58,869 nucleotides of DNA from Bacteroidaceae bacterium (GTDB lineage: Bacteria > Bacteroidota > Bacteroidia > Bacteroidales > Bacteroidaceae). The stretch spans positions 1 to 58,869 of the forward strand of contig JAFXGV010000009.1 of assembly GCA_017536765.1 (NCBI GenBank), given 5' to 3'. Shown here in pieces: positions 1 to 7,547 of this stretch. The notes beneath the pieces are model-generated. The model did not search any database. It saw nothing but the letters and a program-made list of their open reading frames with translations, and was not told the DNA's origin. The position numbers were made by a program, and so were the translations under genes. Each line of letters begins with the position of its first letter. Positions within the stretch are counted from its first letter, which is position 1.

Positions 1-110
1 GGTTGAACGAAAAGCTGTTTGCGCCAAACAACAGCCGAACGAAGGATGTCGCTTGCGACTCGTGAGCAGAAGGCTGTTGTGACTGATTTTTGCGCGTGCC
101 GGGCGCTTTG

Positions 111-133
111 GTTCTTTCACGCGATGAAAGAAC
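111..133. repeat. Short perfect inverted repeat in the left-edge intergenic region
   Basis: Two 9-base arms (GTTCTTTCA and TGAAAGAAC) flank a 5-base CGCGA loop. It lies downstream of the thioredoxin gene on the minus strand and could be its terminator or a dispersed intergenic element. Nothing else in positions 1-234 looks coding; the open frame on the plus strand here runs antisense into thioredoxin. Confidence 0.4.
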
Positions 134-234
134 GTATAAAAATAAGATTAAACAAAGAAAAACTCACGGGCCACCGAGAACTTTATAGCAAGTTAGAAAA
201 ACCTTGCAAGCAAGCATCTACCCAAACTATCGAA

Positions 235-588
235 TCAAAGCAGTTTGTTTATCTCATTTTTCAACTGCTCACGCAACAACGCACCGGTGTGGCGGCTCAT
301 TACCCCATCGGCCGTAATAAAGAGGATAGTGGGAATAGAACGTATGCCGAAATAGGCCGACAGCTCATTCTCCTCATCCACATCCACCTTGTAAAAATCA
401 ACCTTTTCATCGTACTCTTTGGACAAATCCTCCATAATGGGAGCAACCATATTGCAGGGGCCGCACCAGGGTGCATAAAAATCGACCACGGCAGGGCGCG
501 CACCAATGAACTTGAATTGCGAAAGGCCGGTACCCAAATGTGCCACACGCTTTGAAAAACTCTCTTTTGTCAAACTGATTGTTGCCAT
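235..588 (-). CDS. trxA: Thioredoxin
   Basis: This 117-residue protein is a cytoplasmic thiol-disulfide oxidoreductase that reduces protein disulfides using electrons from thioredoxin reductase. The WCGPC active site is at residues 41-45, after a VDFYAPW strand, and the cis-Pro segment (SIPT) lies near residue 85. The length is close to the usual 105-110, with a short N-terminal extension and no signal peptide. It is divergent from the transporter gene at 740, and the 150 bases between them must hold both promoters. The ATG at 588 is the first in frame and follows an A/T-rich leader typical of this group. Confidence 0.95.
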   Translation of the reverse strand: MATISLTKESFSKRVAHLGTGLSQFKFIGARPAVVDFYAPWCGPCNMVAPIMEDLSKEYDEKVDFYKVDVDEENELSAYFGIRSIPTILFITADGVMSRHTGALLREQLKNEINKLL

Positions 589-666
589 AACTATAACATT
601 TATTTATCGTTATAACAATTAAATTTGGGAATTTGCAGGCATAAAGCATAAAAGTGCCGCTGTTTT

Positions 667-698
667 TTTGATTCTTTGGATTCTTTCAAGTAATTTAG
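667..698 (+). promoter_or_regulatory. Candidate Bacteroidetes-type promoter for the DASS transporter
   Basis: TTTG at 667-670 is followed after 20 bases by TAATTTAG at 691-698, one base off TAnnTTTG. Transcription would start near 705, just before a perfect 12-base palindrome CCCGCGCGCGGG (708-719) that could be an operator or leader hairpin. A strong Shine-Dalgarno-like GGAGGAAA precedes the ATG at 740, which is unusual for this phylum. Confidence 0.35.
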
Positions 699-739
699 CA
701 AACGTTACCCGCGCGCGGGCGAAATAATGACGGAGGAAA

Positions 740-2221
740 ATGGAAACAGAACAGCGACAAAACAGCATTATCAGATTTTTCAAAAGGTATAACAGATATA
801 TCAAAGTGGGCCTTGTATCGCTACTCGGCCTCATTTTGGCAGTACTTCCAACCGAAAGTTTTGGCATAGAGGGGCTCACCGTGGTGCAGCAAAGGGTGAT
901 TGCTATTTTCATATGGGCAGCCCTTATGTGGATTGAAGAGGCGGTGCCTGCGTGGACCACCTCGCTGCTCATCATAGTTGTTTCGCTACTCACAATATCG
1001 AACAGCGCCATAACACCGCTCATAAGCGGGCTCGACGAGGTGAGCCGCAGCCAGTTGGTGAGCTACAAGGCCATAATGGGCACATTTGCCGACCAAACGG
1101 TGATGCTCTTCTTGGGTGGTTTCGTGCTGGCATTAGTGGCATCGAAAAGCGGTGTGGACATAACCCTTGCGCGCGCGATGCTCAAACCATTTGGCACCAA
1201 GCCCTACACCGTGCTCTTCGGCTTTATGCTTGTAACCGCAATATTCTCGATGTTTGTGAGCAACACCGCCACGGCGGCAATGATGCTCACATTCCTGGCA
1301 CCTGTGCTTAAATCGCTGCCCAAGGAGGAAAAGGGCTGTGCGGCGCTCGCACTTGCCATACCCATTGGAGCCAACATTGGCGGCATTGCCACACCAATAG
1401 GCACACCGCCCAACGGAATAGCATTAGGTTACCTTAACGACACTACAGGGCTTAACCTGGGTATAGGATTCGGCGACTGGATGATGGTGATGACGCCGCT
1501 TATGCTTGTGATTCTTGTCATCGCCTGGGTGCTTTTGCGAATATTCCACCCCTTTACAGCCAAGGAGATACACCTGCGCATTGACGGTGGCGCAAAAAAG
1601 GGGTGGAGGACAAATGTGATATATTTCACACTTGCCATAACCATTCTGCTGTGGATGTTTGAAAGACTTGTGGGAATAAACTCGTATGTAGTGGCACTCA
1701 TCCCCGTGGGTGTGTTCTCCATCACCCGCATCATAAAGTCGAAGGACCTAAAGGATATTGACTGGGCCTGCCTGTGGATGGTGGCCGGTGGTTTTGCGCT
1801 TGGCACTGCAATGAACAAGACCGGGCTCGCAAGCACATTGGTGAACGCAATACCATTTGGCAATTGGCCCGTGCTTGCCGTGCTGATTGGTGGCGGCGTA
1901 ATATGCTGGGTACTTTCGACCTTCATATCAAACTCGGCGGCAACAGCGCTTATGGTACCCATCTTAGCTGCCGTGGGGCGCGGGCTTGGCCCCTCGCTTG
2001 GCGAGTATGGCGGCATAGGTACACTGCTCATTGGAGTGGCGCTGTCGGCCTCGTTTGCAATGGCGTTGCCCATAAGCACACCGCCCAATGCCATAGCCCA
2101 CTCCACAGGACTCATAAAGTCGTCGCAGATGCTGCGTGTGGGAGTAATTTTAGGAGTTATCTCACTCGTAATAGGATATTCACTCATCATCTACGTGGGA
2201 AAAACAGGATTTTTTGAATAA
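740..2221 (+). CDS. DASS (SLC13) family anion/dicarboxylate transporter
   Basis: This 493-residue inner-membrane protein belongs to the divalent anion:Na+ symporter family, which imports C4-dicarboxylates, citrate or sulfate. The internal two-fold repeat is clear. SNTATAAMM (about residue 173) and SNSAATALM (about 401) are the paired SNT motifs. TPIGTPPN (about 219) and ISTPPNA (about 449) are the paired hairpin motifs that bind Na+ and substrate. About a dozen hydrophobic segments are visible. The start is fixed by GGAGGAAAATGG. The porin gene follows after only 41 bases without an obvious promoter, so the two are probably co-transcribed and may handle the same substrate. The exact substrate cannot be read from sequence. 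Confidence 0.88.
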   Translation: METEQRQNSIIRFFKRYNRYIKVGLVSLLGLILAVLPTESFGIEGLTVVQQRVIAIFIWAALMWIEEAVPAWTTSLLIIVVSLLTISNSAITPLISGLDEVSRSQLVSYKAIMGTFADQTVMLFLGGFVLALVASKSGVDITLARAMLKPFGTKPYTVLFGFMLVTAIFSMFVSNTATAAMMLTFLAPVLKSLPKEEKGCAALALAIPIGANIGGIATPIGTPPNGIALGYLNDTTGLNLGIGFGDWMMVMTPLMLVILVIAWVLLRIFHPFTAKEIHLRIDGGAKKGWRTNVIYFTLAITILLWMFERLVGINSYVVALIPVGVFSITRIIKSKDLKDIDWACLWMVAGGFALGTAMNKTGLASTLVNAIPFGNWPVLAVLIGGGVICWVLSTFISNSAATALMVPILAAVGRGLGPSLGEYGGIGTLLIGVALSASFAMALPISTPPNAIAHSTGLIKSSQMLRVGVILGVISLVIGYSLIIYVGKTGFFE

Positions 2222-2262
2222 ACCCGTTGGTGCCCGTGCACCCTTAACACACATAAAACACT

Positions 2263-3492
2263 ATGAAAAAGTTATTTTTGACTGCTGCCATTGCCGCATT
2301 TGCGCTTTGCAGCCACGCACAAGAGAAGGCTATAACCATAAAGCCTTACGGTTTCATCAGGAACTACGCCTGTTTCGACACTCGCGAGAGCTATACATCG
2401 AACAGCGAACAGTTCTACTATATGCCCAAGGACGAGAACCCGGACATAAATGGCGATGACCTGAACCAAAAGCCCAATATGATGCTGTTGAGCATTACCA
2501 CCCGACTGGGCCTCAACATCACAGGCCCCGAGTTCTTAGGTGCAAGCACATCGGCCAAGATTGAGGCCGACTTTGCAGGCTTCGGCACAAGCAACACGGT
2601 GCTGCGCATACGCCAGGCATATGCCAAAATGGCTTGGGAGAAACAGGATGTTCTTGTGGGCCAGGCCTGGCACCCTATGATGGGCGATATGATGCCCGAT
2701 GTGTTCACGCTTGAGACGGGTGCTCCGTTCACCCCCTTCAGCCGCAGCCCACAGGTGCGCTACAACTACTACCGTGGCAAATACACCCTCACGGGTACCA
2801 TACTGTACCAGTATCAGTACACATCGAGCGGCCCTGCCGGCAGCAAGTTCGACTATGCCCGCGATGCAGTGATTCCCGAAATTTATCTGCAAGCTATGTA
2901 CAAGGGCAGCAAATGGCAGGCCGGCGTGGGTGTGGATTTGCTCACACTGAAACCACGCACCGAGGCAAGCACTGCAAACGGCAAACTGAAGGTTGACGAG
3001 AACATCGTGTCAATCTCGCCCACAGCGTTTGCATCGTACAAGAACGGCAACTGGGGCATCAAAGGCCGTGTAACTTATGCCGAGAATGCCGCACACCTCT
3101 CTATGATAAGCGGCTACGGCGTTACAAAGATAAAAAGCAACGGCGAGCAGGAGTACAGCCCCCTGCGCAGCGTTGCCGGCTGGGTGGATATCACATACAA
3201 GCAGAAGATGAAGAAAGGACACCTCACATACTGCCTCTTTGCAGGCCTTGTAAAGAACCTTGGTTGCGAGGACGACATTGTGGGCGACATCTATATGCGT
3301 GGCGAAAAGAATGCCGCATATATATGGCGTGTGGCCCCCAGCGTACTATATACACACAACGCGATGCAGATAGGTGTGGAGTACAACCCCACCACAGTGG
3401 GCTACGGCACAGCCGACAGCCGCTACAAGATAGATGGCACGCACGCTGTCACAAACCACCGCATTTGCGCTATGCTGAAATATAACTTTTAA
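2263..3492 (+). CDS. Outer-membrane porin-like beta-barrel protein
   Basis: This 409-residue protein has a signal peptide (MKKLFLTAAIAAFALCSHA, cleaved before QEK) followed by alternating amphipathic strands rich in Tyr, Gly and Trp, and it ends in an aromatic residue (KYNF) as barrel proteins do. It resembles DcaP/OprP-type porins found across Bacteroidetes. It has no plug domain and no TonB box. Placed directly after the DASS transporter and 20 bases before the GH84 gene, it may provide outer-membrane passage for the anion taken up by the inner-membrane carrier. The family assignment is by overall look, not a diagnostic motif. Confidence 0.7.
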   Translation: MKKLFLTAAIAAFALCSHAQEKAITIKPYGFIRNYACFDTRESYTSNSEQFYYMPKDENPDINGDDLNQKPNMMLLSITTRLGLNITGPEFLGASTSAKIEADFAGFGTSNTVLRIRQAYAKMAWEKQDVLVGQAWHPMMGDMMPDVFTLETGAPFTPFSRSPQVRYNYYRGKYTLTGTILYQYQYTSSGPAGSKFDYARDAVIPEIYLQAMYKGSKWQAGVGVDLLTLKPRTEASTANGKLKVDENIVSISPTAFASYKNGNWGIKGRVTYAENAAHLSMISGYGVTKIKSNGEQEYSPLRSVAGWVDITYKQKMKKGHLTYCLFAGLVKNLGCEDDIVGDIYMRGEKNAAYIWRVAPSVLYTHNAMQIGVEYNPTTVGYGTADSRYKIDGTHAVTNHRICAMLKYNF

Positions 3493-3512
3493 TTAAACAT
3501 ACATTTACGACT

Positions 3513-5738
3513 ATGAACAAGAAAATTTTTACATTAGGCATTTTGCTTATAGCCGCATTATGCACTGTACAAGCAGGTTATTGGTCGCAGAACCCCCGAT
3601 ACAAAAAGATTTTGTGGGCTCCTGCCGAGGTGTGGTACGATGTTCCCGCACAGTGGAGCGTGGTGGCTGCCGACAAGTATATGAACGGCTACATAGGCGA
3701 GGCTATAAAACAGGCGAAGCCGCAGATTGCAGAAGGCCAAAAGTACACCGTCACTCTTGGTGTAAAGGGCGACAAGGAGGTGAAGAAGTACAAGAAATTC
3801 ATTCCCAAGCAGGCCGAGGGTTACTACCTTAAGGTATCGCAAGAGGGCGTGGTTGTTGCCGGTAGCGACGAGCGCGGACTATTCTATGGAATACAGTCGC
3901 TCATACGCGAAATGGAGAACGGCATATACGAGGAGGTAGCAGTTGCCGACTGGCCCGATGTACCCTTCCGTGGAACAGTAGAGGGCTTCTACGGCACCCC
4001 CTGGAGCCACGAGGCACGTTTGAGCCAGCTCGATTTCTATGGCAAGAACAAGATGAACGTATATATCTACGGCCCCAAAGACGATCCCTGGCACCGCGAC
4101 AAATGGCGTGTTCCCTACCCCGAGGCTGAGGCCAACCGCATTGCCGAGCTTGTGGAGGTTGCCAAGAAGAACTATGTAAACTTCTACTGGGCCATTCACC
4201 CGGGCGTTGATATCAAGTGGAACAACGAGGACCGCGATGCACTTGTAGCCAAGCTCGAGAAGATGTACGACCTTGGCGTGCGTGCATTCGCAGTGTTCTT
4301 CGACGATATTTGGGGCGAGGGCACAAAGGCCGACAAGCAGGCCGAACTGCTCAACTACGTGGATAACAATTTCATTCAGAAGAAAAAGGATGTGGCACCA
4401 CTCATTATGTGCCCCACAGAGTATAACCGCGGTTGGGCCAACGAGGAGAAGGGTTACCTGCGCACACTCGGCAGCACACTTAACAAGGGCATTGAGGTTA
4501 TGTGGACAGGAAACTCGGTTGTTGCCTGCATAGACAAGGCCACTATGGAGTGGATTAACGAGCGCATACAGCGCAAGGGATATATATGGTTGAACTTCCC
4601 CGTGAACGACTTTGTGCGCGACCATATGCTTATGGGCCCCCTCTATGGCAACGGCAAGGATATTGCACCCCTTGTATCGGGCTTTGTGAGCAACCCTATG
4701 GAGTATGCCGAAACATCTAAAATATCGCTCTACGGTATTGCCGACTACTGCTGGAATATGGATGCATACGAATTTGAGGCAAACTGGCACAAGAGCCTTC
4801 GCCGCATATTGCCAAGCAACTACAAGGCATTGGAGATATTTGCCCTTTATAACAAGGACCTCGGCCCCAACGGCCACGGATTCCGCCGCGAAGAGGGCGA
4901 GGAGCTGCAACCCACTGCAAAAGCGGCCATCGAGGGCGATGCCGCTGCATTAGAGGCCTTGAACCAGAAATGCAACGAGCTGAAGCTCGCCTGCGACCTG
5001 TTGCTCGTAGATGACACCAACCCCCAACTCATACACGAACTGCGCCCATGGTTGCTGCAAGGCAAGCTGCTTGCCGACTATGGCAATATTGTGTGCCAAA
5101 TGAAGAAGGTTGCCGAGAAGAAGACTAAAGAATACACATTCCTCAACTTTGAGAACCTCTATGCTCAGGCACGCTCAATACAGAAGCAGATGTATGACAA
5201 TGAGAACAACAAGGCTATGCTGCACCCCTATCAGACAGGTATAAAGCTTGGTACAAAGGTGCTGCTGCCCACTATACAGACACTCTTCACACAGGCTACC
5301 GAGAGCTACAACAAGCTCAACGGCAAGGCACTGGAGACCGCAGCCGACTACAACCCCTTCAAGGTGAAATCGACCGTTAAGCAGTTGGCACTCCTGCCCG
5401 TGAGTGTGCGCGGCAGCGACATTACCGTGGCATCGGCACTGGAGGTTATCAACTGGCAGGCCGGCGGCGAATTCGTTGTGGAGAGCGACCGCCCCATCAC
5501 ATTCCAGGGTATGGACTTTAACTTTGGAGTGAACGGTGTTGCCAAGAACTTCAAACTCGAACTGCTTGTAGATGGCAACTGGCGCGAGGTATCGTTGCTG
5601 CACTATGCCGACAACGACCCCGTTATACATACAGGAAACGAACTTGGCGGTATGACTGCAAGCGCACTGCGCATCACCAACATAAGCGGTACAGAGCAGC
5701 AGGTATATTTCAAGAACTTCAAGTTTATCAAGAGATAA
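3513..5738 (+). CDS. GH84 beta-N-acetylglucosaminidase (O-GlcNAcase-like)
   Basis: This 741-residue secreted protein hydrolyses terminal beta-linked GlcNAc, for example from host glycoproteins. It has a signal peptide (residues 1-21), an N-terminal alpha/beta domain (about 25-145), the catalytic barrel beginning at FRGTVEGFYGTPW, the paired catalytic aspartates D264-D265 in FFDDIWGEG, and a C-terminal helical plus beta-sandwich region. The double Asp is the signature of substrate-assisted catalysis in GH84, as in the well-studied Bacteroides thetaiotaomicron enzyme. Length and architecture match that protein. It follows the porin by 20 bases and ends in front of a very strong bidirectional terminator. 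Confidence 0.93.
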   Translation: MNKKIFTLGILLIAALCTVQAGYWSQNPRYKKILWAPAEVWYDVPAQWSVVAADKYMNGYIGEAIKQAKPQIAEGQKYTVTLGVKGDKEVKKYKKFIPKQAEGYYLKVSQEGVVVAGSDERGLFYGIQSLIREMENGIYEEVAVADWPDVPFRGTVEGFYGTPWSHEARLSQLDFYGKNKMNVYIYGPKDDPWHRDKWRVPYPEAEANRIAELVEVAKKNYVNFYWAIHPGVDIKWNNEDRDALVAKLEKMYDLGVRAFAVFFDDIWGEGTKADKQAELLNYVDNNFIQKKKDVAPLIMCPTEYNRGWANEEKGYLRTLGSTLNKGIEVMWTGNSVVACIDKATMEWINERIQRKGYIWLNFPVNDFVRDHMLMGPLYGNGKDIAPLVSGFVSNPMEYAETSKISLYGIADYCWNMDAYEFEANWHKSLRRILPSNYKALEIFALYNKDLGPNGHGFRREEGEELQPTAKAAIEGDAAALEALNQKCNELKLACDLLLVDDTNPQLIHELRPWLLQGKLLADYGNIVCQMKKVAEKKTKEYTFLNFENLYAQARSIQKQMYDNENNKAMLHPYQTGIKLGTKVLLPTIQTLFTQATESYNKLNGKALETAADYNPFKVKSTVKQLALLPVSVRGSDITVASALEVINWQAGGEFVVESDRPITFQGMDFNFGVNGVAKNFKLELLVDGNWREVSLLHYADNDPVIHTGNELGGMTASALRITNISGTEQQVYFKNFKFIKR

Positions 5739-5750
5739 ACCAAACCACAT

Positions 5751-5794
5751 ACATACAAAAATGGTCCACATTGATGTGGACCATTTTTGTATGT
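5751..5794. terminator. Bidirectional intrinsic terminator
   Basis: A perfect 21-base stem with a 2-base loop, carrying A-tract and T-tract arms (CAAAAATGGTCCACAT on the left), lies between two convergent genes, GH84 and the BASS-like transporter. It would terminate transcription from either side. Confidence 0.9.
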
Positions 5795-5796
5795 AT

Positions 5797-6753
5797 CTAT
5801 TTCCCGTGATTATGCCTGTACAATTGCCGCGTGTTCACTATATTATGCCACAGCGAGTAGAAGCCGCCCGCAATGGCTGTTACAGGAGTTAAAAATGTAT
5901 ATGCAAACCAAATGGCAAACACGGTGTTCTTTTGCCCTAATGCCTGCCCGCCCGTGATTCTCTCGCCGTAACGGGCTGCCACCGCACGCCCAATGGCAAA
6001 CTGCGCAAGGCAGCAGACAAGCGACACCACCGCAATGCCCGCCATAACAAGCCACGACAGGTTGCTGTGCGCTATGGCTCGCGCAGTCATAGCAATGGCA
6101 AGCGACAAGGCCACCAACCACAAATAGAAGGGCAGGTTGCGCCCACTTGTAACAAACAGACTATGCAGGCGCGGCATAAACTTGCGCAACAGTTCGGCAC
6201 ACAACAGCGGGAAGAGCAGCAAGGGAAACACCTTGCCCATTATGAGCATAAACGAGGAGAAGAACGAAAGCCCCTCCACGGGGTGCGATAAGGTTATGAG
6301 GAAGGGGGCGACCACGGCCACCGACACGTTTATGAGCATTGTGTATGTGATGAGCGATGCGGCACTGCCACCAAGCTTGGCGGTAATGACAGCCGCAGCC
6401 GTTGCCGTGGGGCAAAGCAGGCACAGCATAGCCGCCTCGAGCAGCACCTTCGCAGCGGGTGATATACCACGAAAACCCGCGATGAAAAGGGCGATTCCGG
6501 CAAAAGTGAGCAACTGAAAGGCAAGCAAAATGAAATGCCACTTGCAAGGCTTGAGTTCCGTGTAACGCACTTTGCAGAAGGTGACAAAAAGCATTGAAAA
6601 AATGAGCAACGGCTGCACCACCCCAATGACCTCGGCAGCCACGTGGTGAGTGTCGTCGAACAGGGGGATATTCACATATAGCAGATACATTGCCACGCCG
6701 CCTATCATAGCTATGGGAAGCGACCAATCTCTCAAAAATTGCCTGGGTGTCAT
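5797..6753 (-). CDS. BASS-like (bile acid:Na+ symporter family) membrane transporter
   Basis: This polytopic inner-membrane protein of about 318 residues has roughly ten hydrophobic segments. Features that suggest the BASS fold are the CPTATAAAVIT segment before LGG and the C-terminal GGQALGQKN motif, equivalent to the second crossover helix. Substrate is unknown; bile-acid transport should not be assumed. I chose the ATG at 6753 (MTPRQFL). An in-frame TTG at 6816 would lie upstream of the transcription start implied by the promoter at 6819-6849. The gene is convergent with GH84 and divergent from the Nudix gene. Confidence 0.65.
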   Translation of the reverse strand: MTPRQFLRDWSLPIAMIGGVAMYLLYVNIPLFDDTHHVAAEVIGVVQPLLIFSMLFVTFCKVRYTELKPCKWHFILLAFQLLTFAGIALFIAGFRGISPAAKVLLEAAMLCLLCPTATAAAVITAKLGGSAASLITYTMLINVSVAVVAPFLITLSHPVEGLSFFSSFMLIMGKVFPLLLFPLLCAELLRKFMPRLHSLFVTSGRNLPFYLWLVALSLAIAMTARAIAHSNLSWLVMAGIAVVSLVCCLAQFAIGRAVAARYGERITGGQALGQKNTVFAIWFAYTFLTPVTAIAGGFYSLWHNIVNTRQLYRHNHGK

Positions 6754-6818
6754 TTTTTCATCGGTTAACAACACTGCAGTGGCTGTAACACGCCGCCTGC
6801 AAGTGTATTTTTGCAATG

Positions 6819-6849
6819 CAAAGGTAGCACTTTATACGAAATTTGTCAA
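6819..6849 (-). promoter_or_regulatory. Promoter of the BASS-like transporter
   Basis: Reading the minus strand, TTG (6849-6847) is followed after 20 bases by TACCTTTG (6826-6819), a canonical Bacteroidetes -33/-7 pair. The implied start near 6812 rules out the upstream TTG start codon. Confidence 0.65.
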
Positions 6850-6898
6850 TAATTGAACTTAACACCTGTAATAAGGACAATGAAAAACAGCCAAACAC

Positions 6899-6929
6899 TT
6901 TGCCCTATCACACATTTTGGCTATTTTTG
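6899..6929 (+). promoter_or_regulatory. Promoter of the Nudix-TPR-barrel unit
   Basis: TTTG (6899-6902), 19 bases, then TATTTTTG (6922-6929) fits the Bacteroidetes consensus. Transcription would start near 6936, upstream of the ATG at 7001. Confidence 0.65.
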
Positions 6930-7000
6930 CACCGAAATATGCACGCGCGTATCGCGCACACCCGCATTTTATTTATTTAATATACAAAACAACAAGCAAA

Positions 7001-7546
7001 ATGTCCGCAGAGCAATACAAAGAACATCCGTTGGAGCTTTTCGGCTACTGCCCGCGATGTGGCAGCAGCCACTTTGGCATTAACGATTTTAAGTCGAAAA
7101 AATGCGGCGACTGCGGCTTTGTATTCTATTTCAACCCCATTGCAGCCACGGTGGCCGTCATTGTGAATGAAAAGAACGAACTTTTAGTGGCAAGGCGTGC
7201 AAAGGAGCCGGCAAAAGGCACGCTCGACCTGCCCGGAGGCTTCACCGATAGTTTTGAAACAGCCGAGGAGGGTGTTTCACGCGAGGTGGCCGAGGAGACG
7301 GGGCTTGCGGTAAAGGAGACACGCTATCTCTTTTCCCTGCCCAACAAATACATCTATTCGGGGTTCGAGGAGCACACGATGGACCTCTTTTTCCTGTGCA
7401 AGACCGATGGATGCACACTCACACCCGCCGACGATGTGGAGGAGCTGCGCTGGATACCTATGGAGGATGTCGTGCCCGAGGAGTTTGGCTTGCAATCCAT
7501 TCGCAAGGGCATTGAAAAACTGAAAACAATTTACAAAACGATATAA
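7001..7546 (+). CDS. Nudix hydrolase with N-terminal zinc ribbon
   Basis: This protein of about 181 residues has a CPRC...CGDC zinc ribbon near its N-terminus, followed by a Nudix fold. The Nudix box is intact: G-x5-E-x7-REV-x-EE-x-GL, in the stretch beginning GGFTDSFET. Such proteins cleave nucleoside diphosphate-linked compounds; the ribbon-plus-Nudix layout recalls NADH pyrophosphatase-like proteins, but substrate cannot be assigned. The start MSAEQYKE at 7001 is preferred over an upstream in-frame codon at 6917, which overlaps the promoter's -7 box. The stop is adjacent to the ATG of the TPR gene at 7548, so the two are co-transcribed. Confidence 0.85.
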   Translation: MSAEQYKEHPLELFGYCPRCGSSHFGINDFKSKKCGDCGFVFYFNPIAATVAVIVNEKNELLVARRAKEPAKGTLDLPGGFTDSFETAEEGVSREVAEETGLAVKETRYLFSLPNKYIYSGFEEHTMDLFFLCKTDGCTLTPADDVEELRWIPMEDVVPEEFGLQSIRKGIEKLKTIYKTI

Positions 7547-7547
7547 A

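Noticed and set aside
19-555. Open frame of 178 codons on the plus strand at the left edge
   Set aside because: It runs antisense through the thioredoxin gene, has no recognisable domain, and starts in repeat-like intergenic sequence.
3879-4910. 343-codon minus-strand frame inside the GH84 gene
   Set aside because: Low-complexity Ala/Val/Leu/His composition typical of antisense to GC-rich coding DNA; the plus-strand GH84 enzyme has clear catalytic motifs.
6917-7000. Upstream start of the Nudix protein at 6917
   Set aside because: It overlaps the -7 box of the predicted promoter and adds residues not typical of the family.
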